The position numbers and the translations under genes were made by a program. From Fasciola hepatica (Eukaryota; Platyhelminthes; Trematoda; Plagiorchiida; Fasciolidae): 64,000 bases of DNA. Under the pieces are notes generated by a model. That model did not search any database and was not told where the DNA came from. It worked only from the letters and a program-made list of their open reading frames with translations. The stretch lies in contig CANUEZ040000117.1 of NCBI GenBank assembly GCA_948099385.1, positions 3,148,001-3,212,000 on the forward strand. Reading direction: 5' to 3'. Position 1 is the stretch's first letter. Every line of letters starts with the position of its first letter. Of this stretch, positions 44,473-56,400 are shown piece by piece.

Positions 44473-47400
44473 TCCAATCCAGGGAAGCCCGCGGCATGAT
44501 CAGGAACACTGAAGTTGGAGTACCGAATCGCAGTGTTTGTATTTACGAGGAACGTGATGAAAACATTCAGCGTGTTCGCATTTTGAAAGCATGGTTTCCT
44601 TAAACTGTGGAACAACACGTGCTGAAACTGCTACTTTTGGTTATGTGACAGGTTTCCCAGTCACCAGAAACAACCGTTCAAGCATCTTCTCGGATGCTTA
44701 GAGTGGCCAGGTAGGTGCAGTATTAAAATGAGTGTGAGAATGTGCGCTTAGACAGCAAAATATAGGCCTTGTTATGAATTTATTTATTCACCAACACGCC
44801 AGTATCTACTACAGAGGCGCGATGCCAAACAAACACCAATTCAAAGAACATGGAAAAGGAGTTTTTCAGAATTTTGAACATAAACGTTCGTAACTTAACC
44901 CCCACCGACTACGACTCTGATTTATATCCGACAAGCTTTAAAACCGAGCGTGTTGAGAACCTCGAATTCCCCAGTTACACGGATCTGGGAGAACGACGGG
45001 GTGGGGGGGGGGGCGTAAGTTGGATGTCAATGCTTGGACCGACCGATGCTCCGTCATATCTGACCTCTACGCTGCTTTTTCCAGTCGACTTCAGACTCCG
45101 TGGGAAAAGCACTACGAGAGAGTCGATGCGGAGGTATACGTAGCACGTGTTCTGGCTAACGAAGCCGACGGAATGATAATTGCACACTAACTGAGTACGC
45201 AGCACGTCCGGTTCCGAGAACGCGTATGAGAACTACAGAGTTCCTGGTCCGATTTGGCCAACAAGCTCACGACAGACTCTCCAGACAACGGGGTCGAAGA
45301 CAGATCTCCAGTCAATATCGGCTTTCCTAACTGGCAAGGTCTTAGAACCGTATACGGGCATTGTTAAATCGAACCGACTAACTGAGACACTTCAATTCTC
45401 CTTTTTTTAGTAATCAACATCCATAGATTATGCCATTACATCACAATATATTACGACAAGTCAAAGGGTTGAACCAATTAGATAAATGGGAAGTGACAAA
45501 ATTAATAATGAAAGGGGGTGGGAGAGGGGAAGAAAACAATTGTAATCCGGGCTTAAATCAAAACCGGATGTGTATTGTTTTTCTCGTGTATTTTCAGTTT
45601 TCATCTGTTCTATGGCCTGTTGTAGGGTGGACGGAGGGCCAGGGAAGCTTAAGGGCACATACAAATTGTTTTTGAGCGCACTACTCGGACCACTACTTGC
45701 GGATGTCTTTACGGCAAAGTTAGAAAATGGCCCACTTGGATCTACAATCCAAAACTGTATTGTATACAAACGCTACGTAGATGACATTTTCTGTGTTATC
45801 AACTCATCAGAACACACAAGCCAACTGTTGGACAGCTTTAACTCAGCTCACACAAACTTACATTTCACAACAGAAACAGAGTCAGATAATACAATCGCCT
45901 TCCTTGACGTTCGGATGAACCGCCTTGAAGACGGCTCAATCAGCCGGTCGGTACATAGAAAAACAACGTGGAATGGGCAATACATTCACTTCCTCAGCTT
46001 CGTGCCTCTAAAGATTAAAAAGAACCTAATTCGATGCCTCAAAAACAGGGCAAGAAGAATATGTTCGGAGGACACCGTTGAAGAAGAGCTGCAAACGGTG
46101 CGAACAACTTTCATCCAAAACGGCTACCCGGACCGGCTAGTTGAGAAGATAATGCGAGTTAAATTGGAAACCCCAAGGAAGTTTGGGGTAGAAGGAAAGT
46201 CGATATACATCTCTTTGCCATTCAAGGGTGATACGTTGGCAGAGATTGTGCAGAGAAGATTGTCAGGGGTAGTCAGCAAAACTTTCTACGCAGCTAAGCT
46301 CCGGGTTCTGTTCGAATCCCGGCCGGTAGTGCTTTTGCGGTTGAAAGACAAAGTGCCTGATTCTGCAGCCTCATTTTGTGTTTATTCATTCACTTGTTCC
46401 TGTGGAACAACGTATATCGGCCGCACGACCAGGCGTTTGTCTGAACGCATCCGCGAACACCACCCTGCGTGGTTGAACACTGGAGCAGTTGTCACTCACT
46501 AGCGCTTTCGTTTCACACCTTGCGCAGACTAAGCACGCAGTAAACGTGGCTGAGGCCTACCGTGCGCTGTATAAGGTTCGGGGTCGGCAATCAAGACCGG
46601 CAAAGTGTCGCATGCTAGCCACAGCTGAGGCCGTCAGCATCCGTCTCCACAACCCCCCTCTATGCGCTCAAAAACAATTAGTATGTGCCTTTAAGCTTCC
46701 CTGGCCCTCCGTCCACCCTACAACAGGTCATAGAACAGATGAAAACTGAAAATACACGAGAAAAACAATACACATCCGGTTTTGATTTAAGCCCGGATTA
46801 CAATTGTTTTCTTCCCCTCCCTCACCCCCTTTCATTATTAATTTTGTCACTTCCCATTTATCTAATTGGTTCAACCCTTTGACTTGTCGTAATATATTGT
46901 GATGTAATGGCATGATTATGAATCACTGAAAACGAGCTTGTTAGCCAAACTGTGTTCTCCAAATGTGTTCATTGGGAATTTTCCGACATCCATAGATTAA
47001 TCGTAACAATTTTACTATACGTAAAGATATCCGGTAAACAGATACGTCGCTAGTCGTGAAGCGATTCTAACACATATCGATGCAATTTTCGATAAAATTT
47101 TGATAAGCATCTGTTCAGTTGGTTTTTCGAGCATGCCGGACGTTGGGGCCAAAAATGAATACGACTCTCAAAACAAAACAAGAAAAAACCAGTCTGGGAG
47201 CTGCATACATCCCAAGTTTACCAGAACTGAATGACTTCGTCTTCTGCTCCAGAACATTTCAGACCCACAGTACCGGCAGAATAATATCAGTGGGGTATAC
47301 TATTCGTCACATCTAACACAGACAAAAACATCGAATGTGGAAGGTTCAGGTGAATAATCATGCAAAACGATTGGTTATAAATCAGCCAGATAGTCAGGGA

Positions 47401-50400
47401 ACTCGGAGTTACTAGAATTAATTTGGCTGACAGTATCAGCAGCGCCTAACAAGCTTTTCGATTCTTTACATCAGTTATTACCAATAATCAAAAAACATTT
47501 CACAAAACACGACGTACGTATGCAAAATGTCACTCGACGCACCACGAATCATATCACACTGATTTTACCATGATGTAACATTTCCTGCAGACTAGATTAC
47601 GCAACCGCGAAATTGATATTTAAATGAAGAGAACATGGTTAGCAGTTTGCTCCGGACAAACATGTCGGAGTGTAACACGCAGAGCCTCTAAATGCCCGAT
47701 TACGGTCAGGGGGGATGTCTCCGGCTTCGAGATGGCTACTCATCCTGAACGCCTCTAGAAATGCTCCCAAGTGACCGTGCGTCTATCACAGCCCCTGCTG
47801 AGGAAGTCCTACTCACTGCCTCCTCGTGGTGGAGGTATTCCTGCTAAAGTGAGACGACGAAAGCGAATGCCCGGTGCTCTCTACCGGATTGACTGACTAA
47901 TAGTCAGTCTAGGGGAGATGGCTAAACCCTGATTCCAAACCAAATATGGATGGCATATGAAGCGCACAAAAGTATGCTCACCGGCATCTGTGGCGGAGAG
48001 ATGCACTGGGCACCCAGGATGTCTAGCCCTATCCGAAGGGCGTATGAACTGAGCAATGAGTCATTGGGTCCCAGTGGGTTACGGATCCCACGTTTCGTTC
48101 CGCTACCTTGCGGGTTAAGCTTTAAATAACTAAAGGCTCCGGTTGTGGAGCCCAAAAGAAACCAACTGCTTGGGCTTCGGTAACCTGGCAGTGTGCACCC
48201 ACAAACAAATCATGAACTGGGACTATTTACTCCTTCCTCTCCGACTGTACCATGTCTGTTGGGCACACAGTGTAAAATCAGGCGGTCAGCACACATGAAT
48301 ATGTGCTGTACTATCAGACTTTTCGTCCCACTTTCAAGAAAATAGTGCATATGAATTTATAATAGCTATTATAACAATATTTGATCATCTGACGAAACGA
48401 AAGATCGGCTCCCAAGTGTGGCATACGTATGAATCGATAACTAAGTAGCGCGAGTGGATAGCTGAGTGCAAATTGCTAGTAAAATCGCCTAAATAACGCA
48501 CCCACTTCTATGGACTTTAGCTAGAATCCAATGTTTAGTGTTATGGTTTGCAACACAAAACACTAATTGCATGCTGTTAGAGAACAAAAATGATTCAGTG
48601 GACAAGCTCTCAATTGGCGTTTAGGATCTCACTACCATTACGGAGGAATGAAATCGTTCTAGAACATAGGCGGTGCCTCTGGATGGCCGCATGCGGAGTG
48701 ATCTTTCAACAGTGATCAAACTGGATGACCAGAGGGACAATTATTAGGCCGTGATGTTGAGGTACGCTAGTGGACATAATCTGCATAGAACTTCGGAGAC
48801 ACTTCATCTATTGGTTCTTCAGACCGTTAGTTCCAACGGAGAAGCGGAAACTGTTGACATCTATTTTTTTACTGATCGGCCCAAAAATTTCGGGACCACA
48901 TCAGGTTGAAATCACGACATACGGTCTAATTCCAGTGTATACTATCGATACTATTCTCTCTCTCGCTAAACAACAGTGCCTATTGTATATTTGCGGCTAC
49001 TGAGAGTATTGTCAATTGTGTAAACTGTAATTCGATCGCATGTCAGGAATTCGACCGAACTGAGGTGATTTCGAATTTTTGGGATGATGTACACCCATCC
49101 CTGAAGAGAAAGGAGAGAGAGATGTCACCGCGGTCCCACAGGCATCACAGGTTGACCAAAGCTATCCTGGCTCTCGCTATTCGTGATTTGATCTCCTCCC
49201 CAGCACTATCTCCAGCTGTAATCAAGCTCCCGAAACACTTAAAGCTAACGACTAACTCTAGCTCTTCATCACAAAGGACGAGTGCACGCATAGGCTCCCG
49301 CCAGTCTTGTAAAAGCACTTTAAAGGCGCAAAGTGCACACAATATCTGGATAACTCAATCGCCAAGCGGTTCAGAGCTTGCTGGACTGTCTTTGCATTGT
49401 CACTCAGCACGGCGGTCATGGGCATATTCCAAGTTGAAACCTCTGTTCCCTGGAAGGAGTTCAACTCCACCGTTTAGAAAACCAGACAAGGGGTTCCGTG
49501 GACATTCCTCGATAACAAAGCTGAAGAAAAGTGGAGACAAAACAACCATCAAGTTCTCCGCTGGAGACGACAAAAGGGGACGAAATCTACCGTAGACCCT
49601 GACCAGACTTGAGGTGTGACGACATGAACCTTGGAGGAGGGGCATATACACCTCAGATATTCCCTTTCTCAACAATTCCATAGGGCAATCCTATCAACAG
49701 GATCGAAGGCCGAGCGAATGTCCAGGAACACGATGATTGGAAAGTGTGACAGTGCTGTAGCAGCTGTCGGAGGGTGAAGATTTGATCGATACATCCGTGA
49801 CGGACGTGAAAACCAGGTCGTTCCTCACGATTCTGCCGTTCAAGCGTTTGGTACAACCTGCGAAGTATTACAGATGGTATCAGCTTCGACGCTATTGGGA
49901 TAAGGCTTACAATCCTATGGTAAGCCCAGCTCTTTTTAAAGATGAAGACAGCATTTGATTCTTCCCACAAGGAAGTAATCTGCTCAAAATTTCAAACCTC
50001 TGAGAATAAAACGTCAAGTATTCTAACGAGCTACACTCCACCATCTCTAAAAAGAGGCGGAAGAAGGCCATCAGAGCCAGCTGTTTTGTGACGTCATAAG
50101 GCTTGGATTTCTCCATGAGTCTCCACTTCGGTGGGTGGATTTGCCGAAACAGATAACAGGACGTGCTGGAAGAGCTATTGGAGAGGCTGACATCGAGGCC
50201 AACCTTAGCTGTGTCTAAACGTGCTCAACCCAACATTTGAGACATCGCTTCTGATTGTGAATTGGCGAGCTATCAGCTTCACAGATCTTTCCGCTTATAA
50301 CTAGTGGCTCCCTACCAGTGAATTGAATAAGATAGAACAGCATGAGGGGACTTCCGATTAGGAAGCACGTTCCACCTCTGATGCACGTTGCAAACACCAG

Positions 50401-53400
50401 ATTTCGCGGTCTGTACAAAGACCTGCGTTAAGTGCACCTCTCGTTACGAGTCGTGCTTCACTATGCTCGCTCGCAGACGGGATCGACTGGCATGCGTCGA
50501 GAAGGCGCAGAGATCTAACAGAAATTCAGTCTTAAGGCACGATATGACAGGCTACAACGCACTGAGTCAGCGGAATACAAAGCGTTCGTAATAAGCACCC
50601 AATGCTCATAAAACTGTAACAAGTTTTTAAAAATGCTCAGTGTGGTCAAGCGGTACCTGCATCAATTTTCGACACCATACTTTGCCTACTGTAGAATCAT
50701 CCGCAGATAGTTTGACCGCTTGAAACAAACAGACAATGAGAGAACGCAAACTGATGCAAATACTGGCATGGTGTATCTGGAGTACAAACAGCGAATAGCG
50801 TGCATTGTGAAAAATCCCAAAGGCCTATCACCCAGCTGATACCAGCGTTGCCACAGTGAAGACTTGAATAAATGAAAAGTAGCAAAAATGGCAAAAAGAT
50901 AACGGTCCCAAAACCCAGCAAATTCAGGAAGCCCGAACAGGAACACGAACTAAGTATGTGGGCCTGTGAGTAGCACGCGACAGTCGTTAGACTATCAAAG
51001 GCGGCTTCTTATAGCTTGCTTTATGCCAACCTTAAGTGATATACAGTAACACCCGTCTACCACTGGCTCTGAACCTCAATCAATCGCTATCATCACCACA
51101 GTGATCGGCACCGATGATGCACGTCATCTCATTATGTAGGCGGACGTCCGCATTTCAGTCAAAAAAGATTTACAATAAGCACTCCAGAGAATTGAGGAAA
51201 TAAAATGTTTACACGTAAAAGATTGCCAGGAAATTCAGCTGAGACGCGCTCGGCTAGTGAGGATTGGGGCCAGATAATGAACAACAGTTTTTGTAGACGT
51301 TATCACCGTAGGGTTTGGGTCGAAAAGAGGGACGCGTGGAGGCGCGAGCGTTACATTCGCGTAGATCAGCGTAAAGAGTGAGCGCTATCTGCACGAATTT
51401 TGTACGTGAAATTTTCAGGTGCAGTCAGGCGCAATTCGCCCAGCTTGGCAGATGGTTCATTTAATTATACGAAAAATAGCCGACTGATGATCGACAGTCC
51501 TCGGCGAAAATTTTTAAAATCTTTCTTCAACAGACCAGCAAAAAAAAACTGCGGAATGGCACAGAACAGGAAAAACACTCATAAACGAAAAGAGAAATAG
51601 TACTCCGTTTAACGTTAAAATATCCTAGCTCTAGTATTTGGTAAGGTAGTCTGCGTAGTTTCTTAACACAGTTCACAATGTGAGACGATCACCTCAAATT
51701 TGTACCGACGGGGATTCCTAAATATTTGACAGAACCTACTCTAACTGGTGGTTTTGCGGAAATAATAGATGGGTCACAAGGATGAGTTGATCCAGGGGGT
51801 AACTATGCGTTTAAAACACTTGGACAAATATGCGGTTCAACCGGGTCGAACAGTGAGATTATAAATATAAGACAGACTTTCGGAAAAGTAGCTGAAATGG
51901 CCTGACAGCATACTTAACTGTCCCGGGGGGCTGGTTTGTAGGGCACTAATGTAAGTGGAAAGCAAATAGGGAGAAGATTAGCACCACGAAGCACAAGCGA
52001 ATTATCCACTAAAGGTTTGAATGTCTTCTAACCCAGCGGTGCATACTGAGTTCTGCTGGCAAAAAAATCAGACAACCATGCCTATGAAGGTATGGGATAA
52101 CTGATGGCTTTCAGTTTGCGGAGAGACCGCGGAACAGAATCAAAAACAGACAAGAAGTCTATGAAAGCACATAGCACAGACTTAGTTGATGCGTTCAATG
52201 ATTTGGTTGCATGATAGAACAGAGGAGCGATAGCGACTTCAGTGAGGCGAGGGCTATACTGATTTCATAATTTGCAATGTTCAGTTGAATGGTAATACTG
52301 CATGACGAAACAATACATAAATAATCTAGACCTCCGACAACTGTAACCGAACACCACACACCTTTGTCGATTGAAACTGCAGCTAAGAGATGAGAACGAA
52401 TTTGCCCCTAATAACTCATGTTCGGCGGGCTGACTCCGATAAAACTAGTGCATCCTTGACTTGACCTGTTGATGCACTGACAACGATCAAAATGGGTAAC
52501 AGGGTAAAACAACGAATATAATAGAATGGATCACAGTTTTATTGTTGTATGAGTCAAAAACAATAATTGTTTGATAATTCGACTGCACGTGATGTCCATT
52601 CATTGCTGGCATTGGGTTCACTAACCTTATCCAATAATTGACCCTCTACTTTCAACTCCCATCCGGGGGCCATATCCACCATCAAATGTTGTCCATCCGG
52701 ACCGACCGTTCCCGCAGACACTCCTGGTTTGAAAGTGCTGCTTAACATGACACGAAGTTTACGTTTTACCTGCCAAATAGTTAGTTCGGACAACAAATAT
52801 GGATTACCTTCACAGGTCTTTTCATAGCTTCCTGTAGCGTCAGTCGTTTCCGCATCAGCACGAAATCCAACTTCTTCTCGACCTCCAGCAATTCCATATA
52901 GGACTCGGATTCAGGAATGATTTCTCGGACTGTCTTGCTAAGGAGACGATCGGCCAGACGGCGCTTTCTTTTACTGGAAAGAAATAACCGATGTTATTAG
53001 GTTATAAAGAAAATGGAAAGTGAGTGGTTATTGTCGGAAAACTGAACCAAACAAAAAAAGCTGAAAAATTGGACATTACTGGTGGATCTTCACAGAGTCA
53101 ATGACGGTAAGCAGAAAATTCATGGCAACTCTTGCTTTGCGTGCACAGAGAGCGAACGCTTTGTCGTACTGTTTAGCCTGTACGTACGAACGCGCATCGA
53201 TTGTGAACTTTACCGAAGAAACAATCCGGTCCTCAAGACTTCACGAAAACATCATGAATGGCAACCTAATTTTATTCACGAAGAACGTTTAATTTTGCGA
53301 GACAATAGTTCATTTTGTGTTCTACAAGGATCTTTTGAAGCTATACCCAGCAAACGTCAGTTTTGCGGAACACTTTCCACGGAAATAGCCAGGGTGCGAG

Positions 53401-56400
53401 TAACGTCTTACAAACATTCGTGGTCAAATACGGAAAGGCGTCGAGCATCCTCAATGCTAAATCTCGTAATCGTACAGTAAAACACTGCAAACCGCGAGGA
53501 TTTACATCCGTCCCTGAAGAGGGGAGGGAGAGAGAGATGTCACCGCGGTCCCACAGGCATCACAGGTTGGCCGAAGCTATTCCCTACCGATTACGAAACA
53601 CAACAAATCCCAAGAATCCTTATGAATAATTTTGGAAACGTGTTCATATCATGCTACAGCGTTCCCGGCAAGCGACGCACATCGTACTCCAGCGGTACGC
53701 GTCAAGAGGACGAGCTGGAATATTCAACTGTAAGAAACAGGCATATATGGCTTGTCAGAATGTAAGGACATTATCTCACGTGGGTAGCCGAAATCTCAAA
53801 AAAGAGGACACGCTACAACCACAACATCGACAAAGCTTGCCTCTCAAAAGTCCGCCTACCCAACTCTGGCACTCAGCGCATAAAACCACCAAGAGAGGAG
53901 ACGGCTTACTGCACTCATTATAGAGATGATGGCCCACAAGCTAATTTCCGAAAAACCTGCTTTGGCGTTTTTCAAGGGCTTTCCGTGGAAATTGACGGTG
54001 ATTGCGGTCTACGCCCCAACCAATGCGGCGGACAATGAGACAAGAGATGAATCCTTCTATAACTCACAAGTTGTTCTCTACGGTACGGACTGAAATCTGC
54101 GCACGCCATTTCAGCTTGCGACTCTGATCGCTTCAGCCTGTTGTGGGAAATCAGAAGACGACAACTTAACCCGCCAAAAACGACTGCTTTCCTACAGAAA
54201 TTACTATGCGGTATTTGAAGCGAAAATCAAACAATCCCGAACTCGGGCATCCAATTAGATTCAAGCCCTGTTGGGCCGATTAGGTCGATAAGAAAGTTCG
54301 CCGGATTGATTATTGACCCGATCTGCATCGAACTGTGGACGACTGCTCGATCACCAAAAAGGATTACGTCTTGAGTGATCCGATAACTCATTGATTATTG
54401 ATTATCCAATCCGGCCCGGCACGCTCGAGCTGGTTAATGGCTTTCTTAAAAAAGATTTTTTTCGTTTTTAACTTCCTGACAAATTCTGTGACGATGTGAC
54501 ATTCTGTTCACCGCCGAGAACTTGAACGCTCGCACGGGTCCGTCAACGTCGTCAATGCTGCACGTCCTGGAAAAATTCGGTCTTGGTCAACACTGCAGTA
54601 ATGGTAACCGACTGACCGGTTTGATCCACTCCAACAAAATGATCATTATAGCAGCACACGCTTTCAGCACGCCAAAAAGCACTTACTAACGTGGCACTCC
54701 AACGACGGTCGCACTTCACATCAACCCAGCCATATCTTAGCGAGGGTCCATTGGCCTTCGTCTGTGGCGGACTGCTGTGCGTGTCGACCACGTCATAGAG
54801 CGTGCAAGCTTTAGAATCCATCTATTTATGCGTCTTAATACCTCTCGGCCTATACGAATGAACGTTGCAGCACTGGAAATTCTAAAGAAATACCAAGCGC
54901 TGTCGCGCGCAATCGCAACCCGACCAACGAATCACCAAGTGCAACTCCAGCATAGGAACAGGGGACTACGATGAAATCGACGGTTAAAGCTGCTCTGAGA
55001 GAACTGGGAAAACCGAAAGACGTCAAAAAGGCTAGAGAGCACGCTTCAACTCTCAGCAAAAGCACATGAAGCTCGACTATCAAGAAGCAGCAGACGCCGC
55101 AGACTGCGATGGGAGGCGCCATACTCTACTAGAGCTGACCGTAAGCGATACTGGATAGAAGTAGCTCACAAAGTGGAGATCTCGTCAGGGATCAGTGAAT
55201 TCGGTAAGCTATTCCGCCGCATTCGCAACGCATCGGATTGGCGCTGCAAGCATCAGCTACTTCTGCGCAACGAAGCCGGTCAGCTCATGTCTGAGCAGAA
55301 AAAGAGCGATGGTAGGGCACTTCGGCCGGTTGCTCAACCAACTTTCAGATCACCTAACGAACTAACAGCTCTCAGTTTTTGCAGAACCGTACGATATCAA
55401 CTGTGATCCGCCGAGTAAAACCGAAACCGTGTAAGACTTTGTTCATGTTTTTCCATTTTCCATATTTTGCTACAGACTACTATCCCAGTAGTCAGACTCT
55501 ATGACTGGAACACGCGTTCTCCTTATTTTTTATTGGTCAATTCTTTTGATTTTTGCTCTGACTGGTCGGCCATCTTGAATCTGGTTATTTTTGCGATTGG
55601 ACCACCAAAAGACGATGTTTTCTGCTTGAGACCGTTGATAGTTCACCTCGAATAACCACTAACACATACCACTTACCGAGAAATTCGACTGTCTTCTGAC
55701 ATTATATCCACCTCGGGTGCGTTTGTTCGGGTGACAGGCCAACGTAGATCACGAACCAGTAATTAGTCGTCTACAAACAGTCACGGTCACCAACCAGCTA
55801 GAAACAGAGATAGCATACCGCAAGAAGTATACACGTGCTGCTTGTCTTCACTGATCGATGGGCTATAATAACAACGCGGTGTTGTTAGATGGCGTGACGG
55901 GTTTTTTCACCTGGCAGCAAACTTTATACATGAAAACCACAGAAGCCCATAGACAGCAACGTGACGAACGCAATGTGGCCCGCCACTAAATAAGGCCCTT
56001 GCCTTTTGCCTCTTATTCAGCTATCCGGAGTGCGCCAAGATTCACTATGATATGTTGGACATCCTTGACTGGCAGATCGCTTTTCAAAAGGTCACCGGCT
56101 CCCAGCAGGCAAACTTGCTGCTGCCCGACAAGCAATACTCTATTGTGCACGGGAGAGAGTTGCTACCTCGACCAAAAAGCCGACTGACAATGGGGACGCC
56201 ACTTCTTAACTTATTCCCAAGACTCTTCATGTACAGTTTCACTACACACACCGCTTACGTGCAGATGCCATTCGGAACATCCATGAAGCCGGCCGCACAA
56301 AAATAAGCAGTACACATCTTATGTGGTTGCATATGACGAGATGAAGTCTACCCGACTGATTGGGGAACGTCTATTCTACTGCCTATCTCCAAGAAAGCGG

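Larger units (their letters stand above)
45431..46985 (+). mobile_element. Penelope-like element (PLE), 5' truncated, with inverted terminal repeats
   Basis: Two 250-bp repeats in inverted orientation (45431-45680 and 46663-46912) flank a coding part with a YVDD-type RT and a GIY-YIG endonuclease, the pairing that defines Penelope-like elements. A 14-bp direct repeat surrounds the whole, with a 73-bp extension after the right repeat. The RT is cut at its SPLL-type box, so this is a truncated copy in which the terminal repeat has joined in reverse, as is common for PLEs. It sits in a SMARCD intron, opposite to gene direction. Confidence 0.9.

Noticed and set aside
53082..53480. 132-residue ORF upstream of a SMARCD exon
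   Set aside because: No recognisable family, opposite strand to the gene, inside an intron, and its 3' end runs close to an RTE fragment. Probably chance.
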